From Pseudocercospora fijiensis CIRAD86 (taxonomy: Eukaryota > Ascomycota > Dothideomycetes > Mycosphaerellales > Mycosphaerellaceae), in the NCBI RefSeq assembly GCF_000340215.1, contig NW_006921532.1:2335337-2399336 (forward strand): DNA of 64,000 nt, written 5' to 3'. Position numbers and translations under genes: made by a program. Below are positions 31,501 to 41,322 of this stretch, piece after piece (positions within the stretch are counted from its first letter, which is position 1; each line of letters starts with the position of its first letter). The notes beneath the pieces are model-generated. The model was not told the DNA's origin. It was given only the letters and a program-made list of their open reading frames with translations, and did no database searches.

Positions 31501-32214
31501 TGCGCTATTCTATTAACTCCTCGAGGAATACCCTTAGCGCGTTGTTAGCTAACCTAATATCTATATATTTTAGATTATAGTAGTATAGGTTATTACCTAC
31601 TATAGAAGGGTCGACTCGGTAACGGCGGATACTAATTTTATATAGATTAGCCTCTTCTTTGCTCTAGAAGTACGAGATAACTACGATTGTAGTATTATAC
31701 GGCTCTTTATTATATTTAGCCTTACGAATGCCCTCCGAGGGCGACCTATTCCGCTACTAATCGCGCCTATAACGATAATACTAGTGCGACCGCTATTGCA
31801 ATCTATCTTTCGTCCTTTGCGACTTCGCCTCCTTATATATATTGCTTATATAGCCCTTTAGTACCTCGAAGCGCTTAGGCTCGAAAGTTAACCCCTATAG
31901 TATATTAAATAGCTGCTTTCGGACATCGATTATATTATATAGTATGCGGTTAGGCCTAAACGGCGGCGGCATAGCGATAATAATAATAACTAGAAAGTGC
32001 TATTTAAGCTATTATAGAAAGAGCTAGATCTATATATAAGAAAGGGGCATAGAGATAAGGTTAGAACTAGAAGTATAACCGAGAAGGTTAACACGGTACC
32101 AGAATGGGAAAAGCACCGTCGATTACTAGGCAAACCATACTAAGTCAGTGGATAACGCCCTCCGGAAGTAAACCACTGTTGCAAACAGTGGTACGCTAAA
32201 TTTCCTGACATACA
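28570..32214 (-). mobile_element. RIP-inactivated Mutator-like (MULE) DNA transposon, 3.65 kb
   Basis: Perfect 19-bp terminal inverted repeats, TGTATGTCAGGAAATTTAG at 28570-28588 and its complement at 32196-32214, bound the element. Inside, the minus strand is a transposase relic. In one frame at ~30845-30780 it reads ITDDSALEQAAI, and at ~30560-30400 KWAT, ARLYSLLLLQIRTTSP and YTIK. These match the fungal MULE transposase pattern (TDDSA.EQ.A; WA..AR..S.LLLQ..TTNP). Many in-frame TAG/TAA codons replace what would be CAG/CAA, the direct result of C-to-T RIP. No intact ORF remains; the longest fragment is 30319-30504. No clear 9-bp target duplication is visible. A TA dinucleotide flanks TGTCAGG on both sides, which may be chance. 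Confidence 0.8.
28761..28863. repeat. 35-bp tandem repeat, three copies, inside the MULE
   Basis: Three consecutive units begin CTATTTTGCAGTAGAAGAGA, with the third diverging at its end. This is subterminal sequence of the transposon and could be a transposase-binding array. Confidence 0.8.
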
Positions 32215-33400
32215 AGAATAGCTGCTCATTGCTCACAGCACCGTCTCCAGCCTCGGCCTCGGCCTCGGCCTCACGCGTCATTCGCGAACGTGGTCACTTT
32301 CGCCTCGAAGACTGGGAGCAGTGCTATCGCTGGCCACGGAGACATCGAGCATGTACGCTGGCCTGGCCTGCTGGACGCGGGGGGGGGGGATGAGGTCGAG
32401 CCGTCGAAGAGCAGAGCAGATTCCTTAGATCGCCACCACCCATGCAGCTGCGTGCAGATCTCGGAATCTCCTGCGCAACGACGTCTCCCCTGAAAAGTTA
32501 AAGCTCCAGTCCCACGAACTGCGATCACACAGATCTGATGAGAGTCAACCCGGCCAGAATCCCAGTCTACCCGACGAACGCCGTACGAGGTTCATGACTT
32601 CTTCAGGGGATTGGCTTTGGCATTGGCCGGCGCACGCTCCATCGTGAACGCACGCCCACCATTGGCAATGTCGGGTGTTTTTGATCGTAAAGTGAGATTC
32701 CAGATTCCGCAACCCTGCGGTGGGGCTCGTGGTTCGCAACGAATCAGAAGCCTCGCTTCCACGGGCCGCCAGTCTCTACTGTCCCTCCGATGCAACCTTG
32801 AAGATGCTGTAGAGTGTAGACAGGCATTTTGGAAATTTTGAGGCAACGTCAGCCTGAATTGATAAATCCCGAAGCTGTGTCAATGACCTTCCGACATTAT
32901 TTGGACAGCTTAGCCTTCGGGGTGGAAAAGGTCCCTGGCGGGGAGAGTCGACAAGCCTTCGCTGCAGCCTGCAGGCCGCACGCCGCGCGGTGCTCTTGAT
33001 AATAAGTTGATCCTCTCGCATACCCATGCATGCACAGTGCATGAACTCTGACATTTAGCGGCGGTGCGATGTGCACCACACCAGACGCCTTCCTCGTTAA
33101 ATAGACTATTATTGGTGCCCAAAGCCTCAAGCAACCTGAAACACACCGGGCAGTTGGCACAGCTTTCGAGGGAAAGAGGCTTTATGGGACAGCAGCCTGC
33201 AGGGCGACACGACCTCAAAAAGGTCAGCGGGTCAGACCTGGCTTGATGTATACATTCGTGCGTTGGGCACCTTGCGCGATTCGCCAACCAACGGCCGCTT
33301 CGAGTTCTGGCTGACCATTATTAGTGAACGATCAGTAACACTGCACGATCGTCAACTTCCCTTCGAAAGATACATCTATGGCTAATAATGAGGGCCAATT
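32215..33400. other. Intergenic region right of the MULE, no gene seen
   Basis: Ordinary base composition returns at once after the inverted repeat. There is a G homopolymer at ~32380-32388. ORFs on both strands are short and overlapping. Confidence 0.6.
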
Positions 33401-34603
33401 TTACCCTCGGTCCATATTGGGGAGCAGCGGCTCTCGCTCGTCACTGACTCTATCGGCAATACCGCCAGCATCATGCTTGGACACCTTGGCAGTTGCTGTC
33501 TCCTCCACTGGTCCAAATAAGACAAAATGCTGGAGTATGAAAATAATGTCGAACACCAGAGAAATGTTTGCCAGCCCGAACTTCAGAGGATTTTGTTCAA
33601 TCAACCCCGACCAGTCATTCTGCAGACTGCTGTCAATGATGAGCTGGAAAAGGCTCAGAATGCCACCCGTGAAATCAAGCAGCTGCTGTGTGATCGACCA
33701 GCCTAGTGTTGACTTTCTGTGAAAGTTTGAGATTGTTTGTGGGATGTATTTGAAAATTGTGAAAGCCAACTTCACGTACTCCATACAGTAGACCTGCAAC
33801 GACACATCAGCTTTGCATGACCAACAAGCATATTCCGGACAGTGGGTCTAAATAAACCATTTCACACGTGTTCCAGACGTTGTTGGCCATTGCTTGGCTT
33901 GCGCCAAATTCAATTTGTGAAGAAATGTCGCCGAGACTTACCAAGTCGATCCATGACCATTTCATTCCATCTGTACCGTTGCCTTCGGCGAAGATTATGG
34001 CAAACACTACACCAAGGGCAACAAGTCCGCCGGAAATGAGAGCAAGCGTGATCCGGAGGGCATGTCGCTGAACGTTGGGCTTCTGTTCCCAACCCCAGAG
34101 CCGAGGATAGAACTGGCTATAGCAGACTATGCTCATGAGAAAGGCGATTGTTCCGAAAGCCAAATCATTGAAGCGCACCGTTGGCTCTGGCGAATGTGGA
34201 TGACGAACTGCATATTGGTCTCTGATAACCGGCGAATAGAGGAACAGGAGCGCGCTGAGAGTGTAGCAGCCAAAGCCGAAGACGTTCAGGAGCGGAAAGT
34301 CTGGCAGCATGCCTTGCGTGGTTCGTCTGGAGTGGTTGAGGATAGCTTGCGGAAAGAAGGAGACTGTCCACTGCTCCTGATCAGTACGACGCGTGATACG
34401 AAGATCGTCGGGCTGTTGTTGCAAAGCGTGAATTGATTTAATAGCAGTGCAAATGCATTTTCAAGACAATGCAATAAGTACATGCTGTGTTCAAGGGATA
34501 CATACAGCGATGAAGTAAATCCAACCACATAGCCTGCCGGGAAGGAGCTGTAAGCACTGTGGTCATGCTAGGTTGGGAGTCCAAGGGATGGATGTTATAC
34601 CAT
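33401..34603 (-). CDS. ERS1: Cystinosin-like lysosomal/vacuolar cystine transporter (PQ-loop)
   Basis: The model is complement(join(33401..33793,33942..34370,34506..34547,34601..34603)), 288 aa. The two large exons are secure. The 42-nt exon ([14 protein letters not shown]) supplies the family's first helix before [12 protein letters not shown]. The ATG is placed at 34603-34601 immediately before a GT, making a three-base first coding exon, because no other in-frame start fits; this end is tentative. Both PQ-loop motifs are present ([17 protein letters not shown] and [20 protein letters not shown]), as is [14 protein letters not shown], the signature of the second loop region of cystinosin. 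Seven hydrophobic segments can be drawn. Cystinosin exports cystine with protons from lysosome or vacuole to cytosol; yeast Ers1 is the counterpart. Confidence 0.85.
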
Positions 34604-35165
34604 GAGACAACTGTCCAGCCTGTGAGAGGTCGAATATCCTCCATCATCGCTAATAAGCTGTACAAATTGTGCCTCGATTGTGTCCAGCTTTATCTCATCA
34701 TTGCCGAATAATGGCGTGCCTCAAACCGTCGAGGAGATATGCCGTAGATCTGCTGCATCAGCACAAGTATGGTTCGGGAGTGCGTGGCTTGTGTGGCAAG
34801 ACAGAGAGAAAATACGGCAGCATGTCACGATGCACGCAAAGAATTCGCCATCGGTGAAGTGCCTGCAGTAGTATCGGCCGGCTAGCGCGACATCCCTACT
34901 CTTGGCTGATTCAAGATCTCACCTCACTTCACCTAACGCGCATCGGAGCGGCGAAAGCACGCCGAGCTAGTCTCTCGCGCCCTTCAGACATTGCTACTAT
35001 TGACACGCATAAGGAAACACATCTTTCGAGAAGTTTGCGCGCAGACACTGCTGTCTTCACGAGACATGCGCTGTGGCTTCGCTTCTGCGGGCCTAAAAAA
35101 CAAGCGACAACGGCGTTGACACGTGCATCCCACTAGGCACTACCCTTCGAACGGCAGCAGCATCA
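34604..35165. promoter_or_regulatory. Divergent promoter region, cystinosin-like gene / NTO1
   Basis: 562 bases separate the two start codons. No additional ORF is supported. Confidence 0.5.
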
Positions 35166-38100
35166 ATGGCCGCGCCGGCTTTATCACCGCGACGCGCAAA
35201 CCGCACTCCGCGCGCGCTGGCATCGATTGAGCCTGCCACCGAGCCACCACACAAGAAGCGGCGATTCCTCCCTGGAGGCCCTGGCGGCGGTGGCAGGTAC
35301 ATCGACGAGGACGGGAACGAGATGACCCGCGCTGAGGCCGTAGCGGCCGGCCTGGTATCGACAGCACCGCGACCGCGCAGACGAGAGCCCAGAGACCCAG
35401 TCGCCAGTGCTGCGCGGCAAAGGGCGCCACGAGAGAAGGACAATCACGACAGCAATGACACACCCACCACCACGCGCTCCGCCATGCAGACGCGCCCACG
35501 ACGTGAGCGCCCAGAACGATACGCTCCCCCGCCGACCACGCCGCGACCTCGCTATAGCAACGCCGCAGCCGCAGCAGCTGCCAGTCAGGCCAGCGATGGT
35601 TACAAACCCAGAGAAGAGCGGGGCTGGGAGGAGTTCCACCCAGAGCTTGATCTTGCTGCTGGTCTTTCGCTGTTCTCGGCAGATGAAGTGGATGGCAGGA
35701 CGAGCAAGAACGACCCCAAGATCCAGAAGCTCAGACTCAATGGCCCGACTTCTATAAATGGTGATGTGGACATGAAAGACGTAGACGCGGAGGATGGGAT
35801 GTCTCCTGCAAGGCGGAAACCTGGTCGGCCACCAAGACGTCCCGAATCTATGCTTAGTGGGCTTGGATCACCTCCTGCGCCTCGAATAATGCCTCTGCCA
35901 ACCCACAACCCCAAAGAACGCCTGAACTTGCCGAAGCCGTCCTACCGTCAGTACAACCACTTTCTGCAGTATGAAGAGAATCAGAAGGAGAACAAGGTCA
36001 ACTACGTTGATCGGACCATGGCCGGAGTCGGCTATCAGGAAACAGATCGCTTTGATCTACCTCCTCACGTACTGATACGGCTTTCCGAGAACCAGCATGT
36101 GGAAGACGAGGCCGATGTTAGCCTTCGGCTGGAAAGTGATGGACCTGCTGAGAGTCATCAAGGTCATCCTCCAGTCGGAAGAGTTGAGTACGACATGGAC
36201 GAGCAGGATGTTGCCTGGCTTGAAGAGGTCAACGAACAGCGCAAGGCGGAAGGCGTGGATGCGATCAAGCCTGCCATCTTTGAAATAACGCTTACACAAA
36301 TCGAGAAGGAGTACCATGCCCTGGAAAAACGAATCCCAAAACCTCAGCCTCGACATGCTCAAACGCATAGGCCTCGTTCGAGCTCTCAAGCTGCAGTCAA
36401 TGGTGATCCAAACCCCCCGGGAGACGAGCCAGATAGCAAGTGCTCGATTTGCGACGATGGTGACTGCGAGAACGCCAACGCTATAATCTTCTGCGATGGG
36501 TGTGATTTAGCCGTCCATCAGGAGTGCTATGGAGTCCCGTTCATCCCTGAAGGTCAATGGTTCTGCCGCAAGTGTAAAGAGATTGGTCGCGGAACGCCCA
36601 CGTGCATCTTCTGCCCGAATGTGGATGGCGCCTTCAAACAGACCAGCACTCTTAGATGGAGTCACCTGCTATGCGCTATCTGGATCCCCGAAGTGACGAT
36701 TGCTAACATGACGTTCATGGAGCCGATTCAGGATGTCGACAAGGTACCTAAGCCGAGATGGAAGCTGAGTTGCTACATCTGTGAGCAGAAAATGGGAGCA
36801 TGCATTCAGTGTGGCAACAAAACCTGCTACCGGGCGTTCCACGTTACATGTGCGCGACGAGCCAGACTCTTCTTGAAGATGAAGTCTCAGAACCAGGGTT
36901 CAATCGACACGACATCTCTGAAAGCATTCTGCGACAGACATGTTCCCCCAGACTGGCGTCGCACGCACGACACTGAAAATGCAATCCAAGAGGCTAGGCG
37001 CTGGTACAAGCACACGATGAGGGATCGCAAGTGGGCAGACAATCAAGCTACTGCCCTCGAGCTCGGCGCGCCACCACCTCCTGACGGCGGTTTCTCAGCA
37101 GAGGGGCCTTCGGCAGAAGACACAATAGCAGTCACCAAAAGACGCAACAAAAAAGACCCAAAGATGAATTGGCGCTTGCCATCTGGCGCGCCCGTCGTTC
37201 CGGCAGTCGTCTACAACACAGTAGAAACAAGTCTTACTCGCTTCACCATTCGTAGGCGGAAGGAGTTTGTGGAGAAGGCTTGCAGATACTGGACACTGAA
37301 ACGCGAGGCTCGCCGAGGCGCCGCTCTTCTCAAGCGACTTCAGCTGCAGATGGAGAGCTTCTCTAGCATGGAGGTTACTCGTCGCAACTTTGCAGGCATG
37401 GGCTCTGCCGGCGGACCTCGCTTGCAACGTCGCATCGATTTCGCTGAAATGCTCCAGAAGGACATGGGATACTTGAAGGACCTCACTGCTGCGGTGAAAT
37501 CTCGTGAGCTCCTACGCCTGCAGGAGATTGAACTTCTCCGTGAGCTCGTCGACACCGTCTACTTCCCTGTACCGCCTATGCTGTGGCCAATCTTGAACCG
37601 TGCCCAAAAGTAAGTCTTGGCGTTGTTCACAAGAGACTCCTCACTAACCAAAGCGCAGGCTCGACGAGAAGACCCGCGCCTTCCGGCCTGGTCTTGATAT
37701 GCTTGCACAACGACTCCGTGAGCGCTATTACACATCTGTGTCCGACTTCTCGCGTGACCTGACGAAGGTTTTCAGCGATGCCTTCGCTGCTAAGGACGGC
37801 GAAGCTGCCGCTGGTGCCGACATTGAGACGATCCATACTCAGCTGAATGAGATCCGACCAGGGACCGCAGAACACATGAAGTTGACCCAAGAGCAGAAAG
37901 ACCTGAAGAGACTCGCCAAGCGCATCATCAAAGCCATCAAGGAGCCGCTTGAGGAAGCTACCAAGAAGGAGGCCGAGCTTCGTGGTCGGGAGCTGGAGGA
38001 GGAACTCCGCAAGCTGGATGCGATGGGCATTTTTGCAACAGCCGCGGTCAATGGTGAGGAAGAAGTCGAATCCACTCGAAAGCGCCGATCAGGTTCTGAT

Positions 38101-38712
38101 GCTTCAGCTATCGCAGGTGCTGAAGACCAGGTGCAGACCAACGGCGACGTCGATATGCCTGACGCCGATGCCGACGAGCACACAGACGAGGCAGTGATCC
38201 ACCTCAATGTGGCGGGCAGAGAAGACACGGTACCCGTGCCAAACAAGAAGAATACAGCTGCATCTAAAGCCGCCAGCTATGCCTCTTCTGTTGCTGATCA
38301 GACCAGTGAGGCGAGCAAGAAGAAGCCAACGGAGCCGCTATCTCCACCCATTTCGCGGTCATCATCTGCACCAAATAGCTCTGCAAGTGGCGAATCCAGC
38401 AATGCGGAACCTCATGACGTGTTTGCTGAAGGTGGAGTGCCTTGGTATCTCATGCCCTTCGATCCGGTCGGGACTACTATTCACGAAGAACGATATACTG
38501 GACGCGAAGTGCTACGAGCCATGTCAGAAGAGCTCTCGGACATGGACGAGGATACTTTGACTGAACTTGCCGGTGTAGAAGGCACGGCACTAGCAAAGTC
38601 GGCAGGCAATAGTGGTGGAAGCGTGAACGGCACTCCGGCGTCTGCATCGGGTGTCAAGAAGGCGGCGAGTAACAAGAAGAAGAGACCGAAGCGATGGCAT
38701 TGGTCTAGATAG
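35166..38712 (+). CDS. NTO1: PHD-finger subunit of the NuA3 histone acetyltransferase complex (BRPF/Jade family)
   Basis: The model is join(35166..37609,37659..38712), 1165 aa, with one 49-nt intron; the exon junction restores AQK-LDEKTRAFRPGL. Residues ~338-385 (EYDMDEQDVAWLEEVNEQR) are the enhancer-of-polycomb-like segment. Residues ~424-475 form a PHD finger (CSICDDGDCENANAIIFCDGC), and ~475-600 an extended PHD with C2HC knuckle (PTCIFCPNVDGAFKQT, then CIQCGNKTCYRAFHVTCARRA). The region after ~770 with VYFPVPPMLWPIL and later YTSVSDFSRDLTKVFSDAF matches the position and character of a bromodomain-like helical segment. Nto1 tethers the acetyltransferase Sas3 to methylated H3. A basic nuclear-type tail (KKKRPKRWHW) ends the protein. 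Confidence 0.9.
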
Positions 38713-38934
38713 GAACTTTACTCAACCATTGGAATGGCGTTGGAGGAGGAGCATCGATAGACAGACAGCGAGGAGCATTTGGGTCGGGGTTATTATGGCG
38801 ATGTGCGGCCTACCACTGAACGCAAAGAGCTTGTCACGATATCGGGAAGAACAGGCCCTCGAAGGCAGATTCTGAATGCTTAGCTTCGTCACGTCATGAA
38901 CCCTTCACGATCATATCTCATTACCCGTACTGCC

Positions 38935-39897
38935 TCAAAGCTTCGGCTTCGTCGTTGCCTGCAAATTCTCCTCACTTGCACCGTTGTCTGTCCTCGCCAA
39001 AATCCACTCACTCACATCTTTCGCAAACTTGAACTTATCCTCTCCCGGCTCCGCATGCAATTTATGATACCACCCATCATAAATCCTAAACTCCTTATCC
39101 CCAACCTCTACTTCCTCTTCAAACCATTTCCTACAAGCCTCCCAATCCAAAACTTGATCCCCAGAGCCAAATCCAACCCACACACTCATCTTATCGTCCC
39201 CCTCATCTCTTATCCTCACCCTCCCTTCCTCCAACTCCGCCGCCCGATCAATCATCGCGCCCAAACCTTCTAATGTGCCGGTATCATGACATAAAGGATC
39301 TTCATCCCATTCTCTACCCACTTCCGGATCTCGACAGATTTTCCCGACGTCGAGTTTCTGCAGCATTTGCGCGTGAGGGAGGATCTTTGCTAGGATCTTT
39401 CCCGCGAGAACGGTCATTTTCCATGGCATGGCGGTTGGGTGGAGACGGATGTATGGAGCTTCGGCCAAATACCCTCGAATCTGGCGCTTGATGTTTTGGG
39501 GGGCTGTGGCGGCGTAGTAGAGGATTTCTCCTCCGCCCATGCTGTGGCCCATCAAGAAGAGAGGGATTTTGTGCTCTTCGGGTGGGAGGGCGTGGATGAA
39601 GTCGGTGATGTCGGACATTGTGAGGGATGTTGGACCTGTGAGGCCTTTTTGGGAGGGTTTGGTTACGCTGCGGCCCCAGCCTCTTTGGTCGTAGGAGTAG
39701 ACTTTTATTCCGGCTGAGGCGAGGGTTGGGAAGAGGATTCCGTAGAAATTGCAGTGGTCGCTGAAGCCGTGCACGAAGACGAGACGGACGATGATCGTTG
39801 TGGATGGGTGCCAGGTTTTTGTGTAGAGGGGTGTGCCGTCGGATGTTGAGAGGGACGCTTCTGTGGTTTTTATATTTGCGATACTTACGGTAGACAT
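38935..39897 (-). CDS. YJU3: Monoacylglycerol lipase-like alpha/beta hydrolase
   Basis: Serine hydrolase of 320 aa from the ATG at 39897 (MSTVSIANIKTTEAS); the frame is open to 39966 (343 aa), but the extra 23 residues do not look conserved. It shows the oxyanion-region FVHGFSDHCNFYG, the SYDQRGWGRS turn and the nucleophile elbow GHSMGG (Ser ~119). The acid is probably in GFGSGDQVLDWEA, and the catalytic His is in YDGWYHKLHAEPG, a family-typical ending. This is the monoglyceride lipase pattern (yeast Yju3, human MGLL), cleaving monoacylglycerol to glycerol and fatty acid at lipid droplets or membranes. Single exon. It diverges from the gene at 40308. Confidence 0.88.
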   Translation of the reverse strand: MSTVSIANIKTTEASLSTSDGTPLYTKTWHPSTTIIVRLVFVHGFSDHCNFYGILFPTLASAGIKVYSYDQRGWGRSVTKPSQKGLTGPTSLTMSDITDFIHALPPEEHKIPLFLMGHSMGGGEILYYAATAPQNIKRQIRGYLAEAPYIRLHPTAMPWKMTVLAGKILAKILPHAQMLQKLDVGKICRDPEVGREWDEDPLCHDTGTLEGLGAMIDRAAELEEGRVRIRDEGDDKMSVWVGFGSGDQVLDWEACRKWFEEEVEVGDKEFRIYDGWYHKLHAEPGEDKFKFAKDVSEWILARTDNGASEENLQATTKPKL

Positions 39898-40307
39898 TTT
39901 GGCGGTTTGATGTGAGGTGTTAGGATGGAGAGGGAGTGGGCGTGAGAGACTGAGTATGGTCTTCACATGGAAGCTTGAATGAGAGCCGAGGCTGAGCTAT
40001 TCTAGAAAGTCTTTGATTATCGATGACTTACGTGAAGTCTTCTTCGTCGCAGGTCTGTTGATGAAGTGTTGTTGTTGTGCTCGGGATGTGTTCAAGCATT
40101 GTTCTAGAATATTGGTGTCCTGGTTGTCAGAAAGTCAACCTGTCGCGTGGAAGCTTTTCATCACGGTGAGCCAAGGTATAAGTGTTACTCTAGCATCATC
40201 GAACAAAGTCGCTCGCATTCATATCAACATCGGAGCAGCTGCAACACATTATCAGAGGCGCGCGCGAGAAGGTCGACAGGACTTGCTTGATACGAAAGAT
40301 GACCAGA

Positions 40308-40839
40308 ATGTCCGGGTAAGTGACACTTCTTTCCGACCTCCGCCTCATGTCGCATGTCGCGTCTAACCGCTCTCTCTCGACATTACAGAGCATGGCAGAA
40401 CGTCGGTCGCAACAACACCAACAACAACAACAACCGTAAAGGCTCGGGCACGGGCACGCCGCAGAATCGATCCAACACCACGTCGCCGGCTCCATCGAAC
40501 ACCTCGCAGCCACCAAAGCAAGAGAGCATCCCTGCTCCTCCTCTCCCACCCACCGCCAATGTCTGGCAACAGAAAGCAACAGAGCGACAAGCAGCAGCAG
40601 CAAGCTCGGGTGGAAGTGGAAATGCAGGTGCAAGTGGAAGTGCGAGTGGAAGCAATGCGCCTCATCAAGCCTCTACACCCACCATCTCTGAACCACATAC
40701 TCCGCTAAATGGCTTCGACACATCTGCCACCAAAGCCTTCTTGAACCGAGACGCGCCTTCCATGCCACCTACCTACAAGTCTTCGGCTGACTCCAGCACA
40801 AGTATATCCACGCCCAGAGAGAGCTTCCTAGAACGGTAG
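40308..40839 (+). CDS. Small Asn/Ser/Pro-rich fungal protein, unknown
   Basis: The model is join(40308..40315,40389..40839), 152 aa. The first coding exon is only 8 nt (ATG TCC GG); after a 73-nt intron the frame reads MSGAWQNVGRNNTNNNN. The product is low complexity (Asn, Ser, Gly, Pro) with two ordered-looking pieces: NVWQQKATERQAAAA and the C-terminal TPLNGFDTSATKAFLNRD, which suggest short binding motifs. A further intron could start at the GT right after the final Arg codon (40835-40837) and replace the last residues, since GGCTAAC and CATTTAG stand ~80 bases on. Function unknown. Confidence 0.6.
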
Positions 40840-41322
40840 AACCCATGCTGACTGTAGTTTCTCAGCTATCAATCCATCCAACATGGCTAACGGCACTCCC
40901 TTCCTCAAACATTTAGCGAAAGAGATATCTAAGACTGAAGCTGGGGGCTGAGGAATCTCAGAGCTGAAGGCGAAGATACGACAAGAGATAGAAGAGCTCC
41001 GGATTATTGGGAGCCAAAGAGTCAAGCACAAGCCCCGGCGAGCATGGCCGAGACACAGAAGAAGGGGCAAGACAGATCTCGGACGACCAGGAACTTGAGC
41101 TTTCGAAAGCGAGGCAACACTCGCTGCTCGAGTAACACCGCCATCATGATTTGGGCCGGAGCAGGGAAACTTCCGTATTTTGGGCTGCTTACGATTCGAG
41201 AAGAAGCGACGGCATCTTTTGGACGGCACGTTTCAGACGGAGCTGTAAATATTGGCGCACTGCACTCGCTGGGAAGGAATTATAGAAGATCCATCACTAG
41301 TGTACTCATTACAACCTTCACA
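40840..41322. other. Intergenic region between convergent genes
   Basis: It holds the 3' flanks of the small N-rich protein gene and of the ABC transporter gene. Weak ORFs only (40828-41229 minus, 41044-41715 plus). Confidence 0.55.

Noticed and set aside
28572..32212. TA flanks of the 3.65-kb element taken as a Tc1/mariner signature
   Set aside because: The transposase relic (TDDSA.EQ, WAT.AR..SLLLLQ..TTSP) reads as MULE. TA next to the end is likely chance or part of the terminus.
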